From CAXBGS01 sp963975425 (GTDB taxonomy: Bacteria; Planctomycetota; Planctomycetia; Pirellulales; Pirellulaceae), in the NCBI GenBank assembly GCA_963975425.1, contig CAXBGS010000008.1, forward strand, positions 248,001 through 312,000: a DNA stretch of 64,000 bases, in the 5' to 3' direction. The position numbers and the translations under genes were made by a program. Shown piece after piece: positions 53,140-62,187 of this stretch. The notes beneath the pieces are model-generated. The model saw only the letters and a list, made by a program, of their open reading frames with translations. It searched no databases and was not told the DNA's origin. Every line of letters starts with the position of its first letter. Positions within the stretch are counted from its first letter, which is position 1.

Positions 53140-54357
53140 ATGCGAACGCAAACATTCCAACGCTTCCTGCCGCTGCTGGCCGCTGTGCTTTTGATCGCCA
53201 CGCTCGTTGGCTGCGACGCAAAGATTGATCGGTTCGAGCCGAATGAGGTTTTTGCACTCTCGTTGGCCCGTTCGCGGGACATCGAGACCGTTCCGGCGAT
53301 GAACGACACGACGACCGTCATTGCCCATCTTTTTGGGACGCCCAACGAACCGAAGTGGCCGGCCGACTGGATCGGCGACGCCACTCTATCGGGAATCATC
53401 GATGCCGACGAACTGGCTCGCGCCGCCGGTCCCGTCGCCAGCGATCGCCAAGGCGTCAACATCGGTCTATACCGCAAACACTGTGTCGATTGTCACGGAC
53501 TGCCTGGCAACGGCACCGGCGGCGCATCGATGATTCAGAATCCTTACCCGCGAAATTTTCGCCACGGCGTGTTCAAGTGGAAAAGTACAGCGCGCACCGC
53601 CAAGCCGACTCGCGATGACTTGATCACGCTGTTGCATCAAGGCATTCCCGGGACCGCGATGCCGTCCTTCAGCCTGCTGGACGCCAGCGATGCCGCGACG
53701 TTGATTGACTATGTGATCTATCTGTCGGTGCGAGGCGAAGTCGAGCGAAGAATGATGGCCGCTGCCGTGGATGAACTAGGCTACGAAGCGACACCGCCGG
53801 AGGAGGCTTGGCGACTGAATTCGGACGAGCGCAACGAAAGTATTTCGGCGGTGCTAGTCAAACGGATTCTGCGTGACGTGATTTCGACTTGGCGAGACGC
53901 GGACACCGAAGTCGTCAATGTCGGTCCCGAACCAACGGCAAGCGACGACGAGCGGAAGGCGTCGATCAAGCGCGGCCAAGATATCTTTCATGGGCAAATT
54001 GCCAACTGCATCGGGTGTCACGGCCCGGGCGGAAACGGCCAAGCAGTCACGGTTGACTATGACGATTGGGCAAAAGAGTATTCAACCAATCTTGGCATCA
54101 CACCAACGGACCGCGACGCCATGCGTCCGTTTCGCGATGCCGGTGCACTCAGCCCGCGACAAATCAAACCTCGTAATTTGCAAGACGGCGTCTTTCGCGG
54201 CGGAGGTGATCCGGAAACGATCTATCGCCGCATCGTCACCGGAATCGCGGGAACGCCGATGCCGAGTGTCGAGGTGGTTTCCGAAGAGAACGGAAAAGGA
54301 CTGACTAGCGATCAAGTTTGGGATCTGGTCCGATACGTGAAATCACTCAGCGAGTAG
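53140..54357 (+). CDS. Diheme cytochrome c lipoprotein
   Basis: 405 residues from the ATG at 53140. A lipoprotein signal peptide (PLLAAVLLIATLVGC, Cys25) is followed by two cytochrome c domains with CVDCH at 115-119 and CIGCH at 290-294. Likely axial methionines are in GTAMPSF (Met174) and in GTPMPS near the end. Membrane-bound diheme cytochromes of this size feed electrons to oxidases. It is close upstream of ctaA, ctaB and the SCO gene, so it may be an electron donor for the same oxidase. The TTG two codons earlier is an alternative start. The frame upstream to 53005 has no signal character. Confidence 0.9.
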   Translation: MRTQTFQRFLPLLAAVLLIATLVGCDAKIDRFEPNEVFALSLARSRDIETVPAMNDTTTVIAHLFGTPNEPKWPADWIGDATLSGIIDADELARAAGPVASDRQGVNIGLYRKHCVDCHGLPGNGTGGASMIQNPYPRNFRHGVFKWKSTARTAKPTRDDLITLLHQGIPGTAMPSFSLLDASDAATLIDYVIYLSVRGEVERRMMAAAVDELGYEATPPEEAWRLNSDERNESISAVLVKRILRDVISTWRDADTEVVNVGPEPTASDDERKASIKRGQDIFHGQIANCIGCHGPGGNGQAVTVDYDDWAKEYSTNLGITPTDRDAMRPFRDAGALSPRQIKPRNLQDGVFRGGGDPETIYRRIVTGIAGTPMPSVEVVSEENGKGLTSDQVWDLVRYVKSLSE

Positions 54358-54396
54358 CCTGTCCCAATCAGACGTTCGGACGTGCAGGAGCACAAC

Positions 54397-54567
54397 ATGA
54401 CACAAGATGGTTTTCGATCCATCGGGGCGATCGCCGGTCTGGTGATCGGACTGGCCCTGATGTTCGCCCTGGATTTCGGCGGCATGATTCCCGGTTTTTT
54501 GTTCGGTGCCGGTGGTGCGGTGATCGGCGGGATCAGCGGTGAAAAAGTCTTCTCGCGACGAGGATAA
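54397..54567 (+). CDS. Small membrane protein
   Basis: 56 residues from the ATG at 54397, with AGGAG six bases upstream. It has one or two hydrophobic stretches (GAIAGLVIGLALMFALDFGG and FLFGAGGAVIGGIS), Gly-rich, like small glycine-zipper membrane proteins. It lies between the cytochrome c and ctaA genes, in the same direction, 39 bases after the cytochrome stop. Its function is unknown; the position suggests a part in oxidase assembly. Confidence 0.7.
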   Translation: MTQDGFRSIGAIAGLVIGLALMFALDFGGMIPGFLFGAGGAVIGGISGEKVFSRRG

Positions 54568-54616
54568 TCCCGACACCCGCACGCGTTACGCGGCGGAGTT
54601 GTCTGCCCCAATTTCT

Positions 54617-55615
54617 ATGCCGAACTCTGAAATCACCGCCGACTCGTATCCCAGCCACCGAATCCACCGCTTGGCCGTGCTGGCTGTCTGCCTGGTCTGG
54701 CCATTGATTTGGATCGGCGGGTTGGTGACGACCTATGATGCCGGCATGGCGGTTCCGGACTGGCCCGCCACGTACGGATACAACTTGTTTTTATATCCCT
54801 ATAAGACATGGTTGCTGGGTCCGTTCGATTTGTTCATCGAACACGGACACCGGCTGTTGGGAGCGGTCGTCGGTTTCGTCGCGATCGCGATTGTCATCGC
54901 GGCGGTGCGGACCGAACACCGAATCTGGGTCCGGTGGCTAGCGGTCGGTTTGCTGGTCGCCGTGATCCTGCAAGGCATGCTGGGCGGATTTCGCGTGCTG
55001 CTGGGTGACCGCACGGTCGCCATGATCCATGGGTGCTTTGGACCCGCGTTTTTTGCCCTCTGTGTGGCCACCGCGGCCGTCACCAGCCGCTTTTGGTGGT
55101 CGGTCGACGAATTAGATGACAGCAAACGCATTCCCGGAAAGGGGCTCATTGCCCTGAGCGGCCTGTTGCTGGCGACCGCCTACATCCAGCTTGTTTTGGG
55201 GGCCCAATTGCGACATTTACAGCCCGACACACGGCCGGGTTGGTTCACCATGATGGTTGCGATGCATGTGATGACCGCGGTAGGTTTATGGCTGCTAACC
55301 GCGTTGGCTTGGCTAAGACTTCGGCGGTGCGGCGATTTGACGCTGTCGCGTCCGGGCTTACTGCTGATAGGATTAGTGGCCCTGCAAATCATCCTGGGCG
55401 TGGGAACGTGGGTGGTCAACTACGGCTGGCCCTCATTCCTGCAATGGGTTCCCGGATCAACGGGATTTCTGCTGCGTAGCAAAGGATTTATCGATTCGTT
55501 GATCGTGACATCGCATGTCGCGACGGGATCTTTGATTTTGGCGATTTGCACTTTGATATTTGTTCGATCGTTACGTATTCGGTCGGTCCGATCCCGCAGC
55601 CCTGTCACGATTTAG
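54617..55615 (+). CDS. ctaA: Heme A synthase (COX15/CtaA)
   Basis: 332 residues from the ATG at 54617 with about eight membrane helices. Conserved histidines appear in EHGHRLLGAVVG (the EHxHR motif), MIHGCFGP, AMHVMTAVGLW and TSHVATGSL. It oxidises heme O to heme A in the membrane using these haem-ligating histidines. The first helix (LAVLAVCLVWPLIWIGGLVT) leads into VPDWPATYG, typical of the family. The gene is followed 15 bases later by ctaB. This marks an aa3- or ba3-type terminal oxidase in the organism. Confidence 0.93.
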   Translation: MPNSEITADSYPSHRIHRLAVLAVCLVWPLIWIGGLVTTYDAGMAVPDWPATYGYNLFLYPYKTWLLGPFDLFIEHGHRLLGAVVGFVAIAIVIAAVRTEHRIWVRWLAVGLLVAVILQGMLGGFRVLLGDRTVAMIHGCFGPAFFALCVATAAVTSRFWWSVDELDDSKRIPGKGLIALSGLLLATAYIQLVLGAQLRHLQPDTRPGWFTMMVAMHVMTAVGLWLLTALAWLRLRRCGDLTLSRPGLLLIGLVALQIILGVGTWVVNYGWPSFLQWVPGSTGFLLRSKGFIDSLIVTSHVATGSLILAICTLIFVRSLRIRSVRSRSPVTI

Positions 55616-55630
55616 TCGTCTCTGTTTCGA

Positions 55631-56650
55631 ATGTCTACTGACGCATTGATCGCCGAACCTTTATCGCAGAGCACCGATGTTGCTCCGCGCTTTCGCCACG
55701 CCGGTACGGCGCCCGCTGACCCGAGTGATACGGCAACTGTGGCTGAATCCAAAACCGACAGCCGCAGCAGGGCAGGGCAGGGCGGATTGTTTGCAGATCT
55801 GGTCCAGCTGACCAAGCCACGCATTGTCGTCATGATTTTGGTCACGACGGTCGCATCCTCATTGATCGCCGCCGGTCATCTGGTCGCCGCCGAGACCCTG
55901 TTCTGGTTGTTGCTGGGAACCGGCATGGTTGCTGGCAGCGCGGGCGCGGCCAACCAAATTTGGGAACGCGTGATCGACTGTGAAATGGCTCGCACCGCCA
56001 CGCGGCCGCTTCCCGATGGCCGCATCAACCTGTCTGTCGCGTTCGTCTTCACGGCCGTGCTGGGAATTGCCGGTTCGGCAATCTTGTGGGCTTGGTTCGG
56101 CGCGACCCCAGCGGTCGCCGGCATCGCAACATGGTTGATTTATGTTCTTGCTTATACACCGATGAAGACTCGCACGGCTTGGAACACAACCGTCGGCGCG
56201 ATCGCGGGAGCCTTGCCGGTGTTGATCGGCTATACGGCAACCGGCGGCAGCCTGAGCGATCCGTCGGGATGGTTGCTGCTTGGCGTGTTGGCGACTTGGC
56301 AGTACCCACACTTCATGGCCATCGCTTGGATGTATCGACGGCAATATGCCGAAGCGGGTTTCTGTATGACGACCACCGTCGAACCGACCGGACGATCCGC
56401 CGGAATTCAGGCGATCGTCGGTTCGCTGGTGTTGATCGCTTGTGGCATCGCATTGTGCCTGATCCCGGCCGGTATCATCGGTGGCGTGCTGGGATCGATC
56501 GCGGTTTTTGTTTCTTGCTATCCGATGTTGAAAGCGTCAATCCGGTTTGCACGGCAACCCGATGATGCGCTCGCCCGCACCCTGCTGCGTTCATCGTTGC
56601 TGGTCCTGCCAGCCGTCTTGCTTGTCGTCACGTTGCGTGTGTTCTGGTGA
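55631..56650 (+). CDS. ctaB: Protoheme IX farnesyltransferase (heme O synthase)
   Basis: 339 residues. UbiA-superfamily prenyltransferase: first Asp-rich motif in NQIWERVIDCEMARTATRPL, second region YTPMKTRTAWNTTVGAIAGA, and about eight helices. It adds farnesyl to haem B to give heme O, the substrate of CtaA, encoded just upstream. The N-terminus has an extra ~45 residues (Ser/Thr/Ala-rich) before the first helix, longer than usual. The stop overlaps the GTG start of the ABC ATPase gene. Confidence 0.95.
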   Translation: MSTDALIAEPLSQSTDVAPRFRHAGTAPADPSDTATVAESKTDSRSRAGQGGLFADLVQLTKPRIVVMILVTTVASSLIAAGHLVAAETLFWLLLGTGMVAGSAGAANQIWERVIDCEMARTATRPLPDGRINLSVAFVFTAVLGIAGSAILWAWFGATPAVAGIATWLIYVLAYTPMKTRTAWNTTVGAIAGALPVLIGYTATGGSLSDPSGWLLLGVLATWQYPHFMAIAWMYRRQYAEAGFCMTTTVEPTGRSAGIQAIVGSLVLIACGIALCLIPAGIIGGVLGSIAVFVSCYPMLKASIRFARQPDDALARTLLRSSLLVLPAVLLVVTLRVFW

Positions 56651-57618
56651 GTCACGTCGTCTCGATTGACAACAACGAATCCAACCCGGCCGCCGGCGCT
56701 TCTTCGGCGATCGTCTGCGAAGCCGTCGACCTGCACCACAAGTACGGTGATCACATCGCCCTGCGCGGCGTCGGATTGCAAATCCACCCGGGCGAGATTG
56801 TCGCGCTGTTAGGCCCCAATGGCAGCGGCAAGACGACACTATTCCGTTTGCTGTGCACGCTGATGCCGATCCAGCAGGGTTCGGTACGCATCGGTGGAAT
56901 CGAAAGTCGTGAAAACCCGCTCGCGATTCGCCAACGCATCGGCATCGTGTTTCAATCCCCGAGCTTGGATAAGAAACTAACCGTTGACGAAAACATTGCC
57001 TGCCAAGGCGCGTTATACGGAATCACTGGCAAACGACTGCAAGCACGCCGCGACGAATTGCTGCAGCGGTTCGGCCTGACCGATCGCCGCAGCGACTTTT
57101 GTGAATCGCTTTCTGGCGGATTGAAACGTCGCGTGGAAATCGCCAAAGGTATGCTGCACCGACCACAACTATTGCTGTTGGACGAACCAAGCACGGGTCT
57201 GGACCCATCGGCCCGACTGGAAATGTATCACGAGCTTCGATCGATGGCCGCCGACGGCACTTCGATCGTGATCACGACTCACCTGCTGGACGAAGCCGAA
57301 AAAGCCGACCGAGTCATGATCCTGAATCAGGGCGAATTGATCGCCGAGGGCAGCCCCGGTCGGCTGCGAAGTGAGATGGGCGGCGGGTTTGTTACGGTCG
57401 TGGCGATTGACAATGCCCATGCCGAAGGCGTTCTCCGCAACGAACTAGGGCTGGATCCGCAGTCGACCGAAAATGAAATACGCATCCAACACGACTCGCC
57501 GGCCGAGCTGGTGCCTGCGATCGCGGCTGCACTTGGTGCGAACGCACAATCAATTTCCGTCGGACGCCCCAGCTTGGAAGACGTCTTCATCAGCAAGACC
57601 GGACACCGTTTTCACTGA
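56647..57618 (+). CDS. ABC transporter ATP-binding protein
   Basis: 323 residues from a GTG overlapping the ctaB stop. Walker A is GPNGSGKTTLFR, the signature is LSGGLKRRVEIAKG, Walker B is LLLLDEPSTGLD, and the switch His is in TTHLLDEAEKAD. The C-terminal ~90 residues resemble the extra domain of CcmA/NatA/DrrA-type ATPases. With the permease gene downstream it forms an ABC-2 exporter. The position among cta and SCO genes suggests a role in oxidase or haem/copper biogenesis, which is inference only. Confidence 0.92.
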   Translation: MSHVVSIDNNESNPAAGASSAIVCEAVDLHHKYGDHIALRGVGLQIHPGEIVALLGPNGSGKTTLFRLLCTLMPIQQGSVRIGGIESRENPLAIRQRIGIVFQSPSLDKKLTVDENIACQGALYGITGKRLQARRDELLQRFGLTDRRSDFCESLSGGLKRRVEIAKGMLHRPQLLLLDEPSTGLDPSARLEMYHELRSMAADGTSIVITTHLLDEAEKADRVMILNQGELIAEGSPGRLRSEMGGGFVTVVAIDNAHAEGVLRNELGLDPQSTENEIRIQHDSPAELVPAIAAALGANAQSISVGRPSLEDVFISKTGHRFH

Positions 57619-57704
57619 GGACCATCCCCGCTCCCAAGGTCAATCGCATTTCCGCTCTCACCACAGACGTTTCTGGTCCACGTTCGATCGCTCCGGCGGC
57701 CTGG

Positions 57705-58487
57705 ATGCTTGCGCGCCGCGAGTGGACGCGATTCTTTCGGCAACGCAATCGCGTCACCGCGGCGATCCTGCAGCCGCTATTGTTTTGGTTGCTGTTTGGC
57801 ACCGGATTGAAGGGCTCGTTCACCACTGCCGGGGATCAGAATTTCATGGAATTCTTTCTGCCCGGCACGGTCGGCTTGATCGTGCTGTTCACGGCGATCT
57901 TTGCGACAATCTCGGTGATCGAGGATCGGCGTGAAGGGTTCATGCAATCCGTGTTGGTTGCCCCGGTGGGTCGATTTCCGGTTCTGGTCGGAAAGGTCCT
58001 CGGCGGATCGGCCATCGCTTGGGTGCAAGCGGTTCTGTTTCTGATCTTGGTGTACGTGATGGGGACCGTCACCTTAAGCTGGACCGTGATCCCCCTGATG
58101 TTGCTGCTCGCCGTCGTCGCCATCGGCATGTGCTCGCTGGGCATGATCGTGGCGTGGCCAATGGACAGCACCCAAGGCTTTCACGCCATCATGATGCTGG
58201 GCTTGATGCCGATGTGGTTGCTAAGTGGATCCTTTTTTCCGATACCTGCATGGACGGGGGCCGGGGTCGGGCAAATGATTCTGGGTGGTATCATGCGACT
58301 GAACCCACTGAGCTATGCGATGACCGAAATGCGGCGTCTGATGTATCCGTCGGTCGACTTCTCGACGGCCAACTTTGCACCTTCGCCAGCGATATGCTGG
58401 ACCGTGACGGTCATCGCCGCAATCGCCACCACGGCCATCGCTTGGCAGTTGATGCGTGGCAGTCGAAAAGTTGATGTGATTGTCTAA
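57705..58487 (+). CDS. ABC-2-type transporter permease
   Basis: 260 residues from the ATG at 57705, with six hydrophobic segments. VLVAPVGRFPVLVGKVLGGS is the characteristic loop of ABC-2 permeases, and a C-terminal LKGS-type helix pair ends with NPLSYAMTEMRRLMYPS. The frame stays open and protein-like upstream to the end of the ATPase gene (residues such as PRSIAPAAWM), so the true start may be a rarer codon about 20-30 codons earlier. Partner of the upstream ATPase. The substrate is unknown. The gene is followed by the SCO gene. Confidence 0.85.
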   Translation: MLARREWTRFFRQRNRVTAAILQPLLFWLLFGTGLKGSFTTAGDQNFMEFFLPGTVGLIVLFTAIFATISVIEDRREGFMQSVLVAPVGRFPVLVGKVLGGSAIAWVQAVLFLILVYVMGTVTLSWTVIPLMLLLAVVAIGMCSLGMIVAWPMDSTQGFHAIMMLGLMPMWLLSGSFFPIPAWTGAGVGQMILGGIMRLNPLSYAMTEMRRLMYPSVDFSTANFAPSPAICWTVTVIAAIATTAIAWQLMRGSRKVDVIV

Positions 58488-58561
58488 CGTGGCCAGTGTG
58501 CTTTGATCGCGAAAGTATGCGTCAGAGACAAATCGAGCCATCACGAACCTGCGATTAAACC

Positions 58562-59248
58562 ATGAAAACATTGATCCACCTTGCATTGATTCTTGCGCTG
58601 GGCGTCGCGATCGGACTGGGGCTTCGAGCGTTGAAACCGACCAGCGAGCAAGCCGGTCCCGGTCCGGACGAGCAAGTCTTTACCAATGACGTGACCACCG
58701 ATCAATCGAAACAGATCGAAGCATCGGATGTCGAGAAGGCGTCAATCACCCGACCGCCGGAAGACGAAGAGTGGCTCAGCCGGTTTGAACTGCTCGAACG
58801 CAGCGGCGAAATGGTCAAGAGCGAAGACCTGATTGGAAAGCCCTACGTTGTCAGCTTTTTCTTTAGCACCTGCCCAAGTATTTGTGTTCAGCAAAACCAG
58901 AAACTAAAAGAATTGCAGGACGAATTTGAAGACAAAGACGTTCGTTTCCTGGCGATCTCGGTCGACCCGGAACACGATCGCCCCGAACAGCTTCGCGAGT
59001 ATGCAGCACGGTTTGGTGCCGACGAACAGCAGTGGCTATTCCTGACCGGCGAGTTGCCATACATCCGCCGCGTCGGAGCCGAAGTATTCCAGTTACCCGT
59101 TGACAAGAAATTTCACACCGAGCGTTTCGTCTTGGTCGATCCGGAAGGCAAAATCGAAGGCATGTATAGCTGGCCCGAAGAAAAGCAATTCGAAAAACTA
59201 AAAGAGAACATTCGCGAAATGATTCAGTCCGTCGAGAAGGCCTCATAA
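58562..59248 (+). CDS. SCO1/SenC-family copper chaperone
   Basis: 228 residues. An N-terminal membrane helix (LIHLALILALGVAIGLGLRA) anchors a thioredoxin-fold domain in the periplasm. Copper ligands are Cys104 and Cys108 in STCPSICVQQ and His185 in DKKFHTERFVLVD. SCO proteins insert copper in the CuA centre of cytochrome oxidase subunit II or keep its cysteines reduced. It sits after the ABC transporter genes and directly before DUF420, with which it overlaps by one base (TAATG). Together these genes support an oxidase with CuA. Confidence 0.94.
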   Translation: MKTLIHLALILALGVAIGLGLRALKPTSEQAGPGPDEQVFTNDVTTDQSKQIEASDVEKASITRPPEDEEWLSRFELLERSGEMVKSEDLIGKPYVVSFFFSTCPSICVQQNQKLKELQDEFEDKDVRFLAISVDPEHDRPEQLREYAARFGADEQQWLFLTGELPYIRRVGAEVFQLPVDKKFHTERFVLVDPEGKIEGMYSWPEEKQFEKLKENIREMIQSVEKAS

Positions 59249-59706
59249 TGGACTGGACCTTCCTTGCGAATAACTTGCCGCACGCCACCGCAGCTTTAAA
59301 CACCACCGCCACCTGCCTGTTGGCTGCCGCCCTGTGGAAAATCCGTACCGGCCGCGTGAAAGCGCATAAGAATTTGATGTTAACGGCACTGGCGGTCAGC
59401 GCACTATTCTTGCTGCTGTACCTATTTCACAAAGTCGCGTTGTATCAAGTGACCGGACAGCCAAACAAACGGTTTCCCAGCGATGCACCGGACGCCGCGC
59501 GATACACGTACTTTGGGATCCTGATCCCGCACCTGTTGCTGGCGATGGCGGTTCCGTTCCTGGCAATCCGAGCGGTCTATCTTGCCAAACAGGGTCGAAT
59601 TGTCGCCCACAAAAAACTAGTGCGGTACGCCTACCCGATCTGGATGTACGTCTCGATCACCGGCGTCCTGGTCTATCTGATGCTGTACCAGTTGTATCCG
59701 GGTTGA
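59248..59706 (+). CDS. DUF420 membrane protein (CtaM-like)
   Basis: 152 residues with four helices. The family pattern is visible: LPHATAALNTTATCLLAAAL, KAHKNLMLTALAVSALFLLL, HKVALYQVTG, then GILIPHLLLAMAVPFLAIRA and KLVRYAYPIWMYVSITGVLV. Histidines in NLPHATAAL, VKAHKN, FHKVAL, IPHLLL and VAHKKL resemble haem- or copper-binding positions. DUF420 (CtaM) proteins are needed for assembly of haem-copper oxidase in Bacillus/Staphylococcus. It is the last gene of the block and overlaps the SCO stop by one base. Confidence 0.9.
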   Translation: MDWTFLANNLPHATAALNTTATCLLAAALWKIRTGRVKAHKNLMLTALAVSALFLLLYLFHKVALYQVTGQPNKRFPSDAPDAARYTYFGILIPHLLLAMAVPFLAIRAVYLAKQGRIVAHKKLVRYAYPIWMYVSITGVLVYLMLYQLYPG

Positions 59707-59767
59707 TTTTTTTTGCAGAGCTTGCTTGGGCTCGGACTTGATCAAAAAGCTGGTACACGTGGATGGG

Positions 59768-60823
59768 CTACCATCTTCGGACATCGACGATTTTAGAGTC
59801 TTTCGGCAGATCAAATCCGGCATGCTGAAAGCGAGCCTGATTGATCGGCTTATTGACGCTGCGCCATTTAATATTCATTTGCGAAGTCTCTTGGGTGTAG
59901 TCCGTCGGCTGGACTTGCTTTCCATTTGAGCCTGTTGGCGATGAATGCATCGATCGTTTCTGTTCTACACTGACCGGAACCTTGATGCCGTCATGTGTTT
60001 TCCATCGAACGGTTGATTCGAGAATGGGTTCTGTTTCAAGAACACCATCTTCCGTTGTCCGTATCTGAAGAATTCGGTGCACGATGGGAAGCATTTCTGG
60101 GGTACCGTCGAACACAATCTCGCAGCGCAGATGGCCCGATTGATAGACCTGTGTCAGCGTTACGCCGGCATCCGATTCCGTTGCCATTGCTTGTTCGAAA
60201 ACGTTCGAATCACCAGCTTTGTAAAAACGATCGAGGCATTCGAGAAACCCAACGCCATCCAAGATAGTAAGACCCAGCGGACAGAGTCCGACTGCGCGAG
60301 GATCGATTGGTCCACATGGTTTCATGGTCCCATGCACACCCGGGGGCGGAAGCTTTGCCGAACCTCTGTCTTTCGAGATAATCAGAACTGGCCGGCGGTT
60401 CGAAAGTTCCACGAACTGGAAACTGCCGGGGGTGATCGCAGAGATGAACTGTCGCGTCTGCTTTGGCAAAGGCACTGCAGTGCGGATGTCTTCACCGCCC
60501 ACATTCTCGGTCGAGGTGTATCGCATGACGCGAGAGTCTATCGCATCGCTAAAAATACAGTCTCCCGAAATGGAAACATCCTTCGTCTCTTGCACCCCGT
60601 CCGCACGCGTGGTTCGTGCATGCGACTCATATTCGACAGCGAATTCGGCCCCGACAAGTTTTTGACGGTTGCTTTGGAATGCTTCTAAGACGCTTGACAC
60701 AAGCGAGATGCTTTCATCGCGGACCTCGCTTTCCTCAGGAACCGACTGTGATCTCGCTGAATTCGTGAGAAACGCCAACGTGAAGAGCACAAATGAAATG
60801 CGAGCGACCATATCCAACCCCAT
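59768..60823 (-). CDS. Secreted hypothetical protein
   Basis: 351 residues from the ATG at 60823. The signal peptide (VARISFVLFTLAFLTNSARS) ends before QSVPEESEV. The mature part has a beta-rich look, with QNRQKLVGAEFAVEYESHAR and GVTLTQVYQSGHLRCEIVFD near the middle, and GIKVPVSVEQKRS near the end; the pattern of paired strands resembles LolA/LppX-type lipid-binding domains. Compared with its neighbours it uses more A/T-ending codons by eye. I cannot name a family. The gene is convergent with the DUF420 gene and divergent from fliP. Confidence 0.6.
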   Translation of the reverse strand: MGLDMVARISFVLFTLAFLTNSARSQSVPEESEVRDESISLVSSVLEAFQSNRQKLVGAEFAVEYESHARTTRADGVQETKDVSISGDCIFSDAIDSRVMRYTSTENVGGEDIRTAVPLPKQTRQFISAITPGSFQFVELSNRRPVLIISKDRGSAKLPPPGVHGTMKPCGPIDPRAVGLCPLGLTILDGVGFLECLDRFYKAGDSNVFEQAMATESDAGVTLTQVYQSGHLRCEIVFDGTPEMLPIVHRILQIRTTEDGVLETEPILESTVRWKTHDGIKVPVSVEQKRSMHSSPTGSNGKQVQPTDYTQETSQMNIKWRSVNKPINQARFQHAGFDLPKDSKIVDVRRW

Positions 60824-61288
60824 CGTGTAAGCGTGCTGTTTCCGTCGACCAAATTGATCCAGGGGAACCTGATCTGCGAAACAAGCTCGCGACCAGCAGC
60901 GAATCAATGACCAGAGGTAGACTACCTGAAATCATCACCCCGCGTCTGACATACCTGAACACCTGACGAGCCCGAACACATGGGCTTGCTGAACACATTG
61001 GCTTGCTGAACACATGGGCTTGCTGAACACCTGGGCTTGCTGAACACCCGAACGGGTCCGCGGGTTTCGATACGTCACCCACCATAAAATTCAATTCGTT
61101 CGACTCGTTATCGTCACATCGCTGCACCGGCGTTTCGACCGAACATCGTGCGATTACCTTGATTTGCACAGCACGCACCCACGATTCTGATTTGCTTGCA
61201 ATATCCCGAATCACTCTTCCGACAAAATGGCAACTTTCCCTAAAGTCCTGGCTTGGAAAGTCATTTGCCTCGCGTCGATGGAGCGACC
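60824..61288. other. Divergent region upstream of fliP
   Basis: Promoter region of the flagellar export genes (plus) and the secreted hypothetical gene (minus). It holds a 17-bp repeat and an AT-richer part at 61150-61240. I looked for sigma-28 and sigma-54 consensus elements and found none I would defend. Confidence 0.5.
60978..61045. repeat. 17-bp direct repeat, 4 units
   Basis: Units with the core GGCTTGCTGAAC start at 60978, 60995, 61012 and 61029, with one difference per unit and a decayed fifth after them. Unlike most repeats here it lies upstream of both neighbours. Confidence 0.9.
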
Positions 61289-62143
61289 GTGGTTGGTTTG
61301 CGTCTTTGCATTGTCTTGATTTGTGCGTTTTCACTGGCCTTGATCGGCTCGGTGGATGTTGTCGCGCAAGAGACGCCCGTGAGTTCGACGCCGACGATCG
61401 TCAATCGGGCACCGATCAAGGTGACTCCTGATACGTTAGAGATGATCGGTGGCGGGCCAGAGCAGTGGACCAGCCCGGAAGGTCTCGCAAGCAGCTTGCA
61501 AGTGATGTTGCTGCTGACCGTTCTCAGCTTGGCTCCTGCGATCCTGCTGATGACGACCTGTTATGTCCGCATCATCATCGTGCTCGGACTGCTGCGACAG
61601 GCGATCGGCCTGCAATCTCTGCCGCCCAGCCAAGTGATGACTAGCGTCGCACTGTTCATGACCTTGTTCGTCATGATGCCCGTGTGGAAAACTGTTTACG
61701 ACGACGCGATCCAGCCCTACACCGATCCAGAAGTTTCGATGACGCTGGAAGATGCGTACGAAGCAGGCGCAATTCCGGTACGAGATTTCATGTACCGCCA
61801 AATTGATGTCGCGGGTAACCACGAAGACATCGATCTATTTTACGAATACATGGATCCCAATATCGCGCTTCCGGAAACGATCGACGAAGTTCCGATGCGA
61901 GTCTTGTTGCCGGCATACATCTTGAGCGAACTGAAGACCGCGTTCTTGATGGGATTCCAAATCTACTTGCCGTTTTTGATCGTCGATTTGGTGGTCGCCA
62001 GCGTGACGATCAGCATGGGAATGTTGATGCTGCCGCCGGCGGTGATCTCTTTGCCGTTTAAGTTGTTGTTGTTTGTCCTGGTCGACGGCTGGCGGTTGGT
62101 CGTCACGATGTTGATGGACAGTTTTGGCACGATGGGAATGTAA
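61289..62143 (+). CDS. fliP: Flagellar biosynthesis protein FliP
   Basis: 284 residues from a GTG at 61289 with GGAG upstream; a TTG at 61253 would add 12 residues. A signal peptide (LCIVLICAFSLALIGSVDVV) is cleaved in FliP of other bacteria. Core motifs: TVLSLAPAILLMTTCYVRII, VLGLLRQAIGLQSLPPSQVM, and near the C-terminus ILSELKTAFLMGFQIYLPFL and MLMLPPAVISLPFKLLLFVL. FliP with FliQ and FliR builds the export gate of the flagellar type III system. It starts the row fliP-fliQ-fliR-flhB. Confidence 0.96.
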   Translation: MVGLRLCIVLICAFSLALIGSVDVVAQETPVSSTPTIVNRAPIKVTPDTLEMIGGGPEQWTSPEGLASSLQVMLLLTVLSLAPAILLMTTCYVRIIIVLGLLRQAIGLQSLPPSQVMTSVALFMTLFVMMPVWKTVYDDAIQPYTDPEVSMTLEDAYEAGAIPVRDFMYRQIDVAGNHEDIDLFYEYMDPNIALPETIDEVPMRVLLPAYILSELKTAFLMGFQIYLPFLIVDLVVASVTISMGMLMLPPAVISLPFKLLLFVLVDGWRLVVTMLMDSFGTMGM

Positions 62144-62187
62144 ACATGCGCCAATTCGCGCATGCATAAGTTGAATCGATAAAAAAC

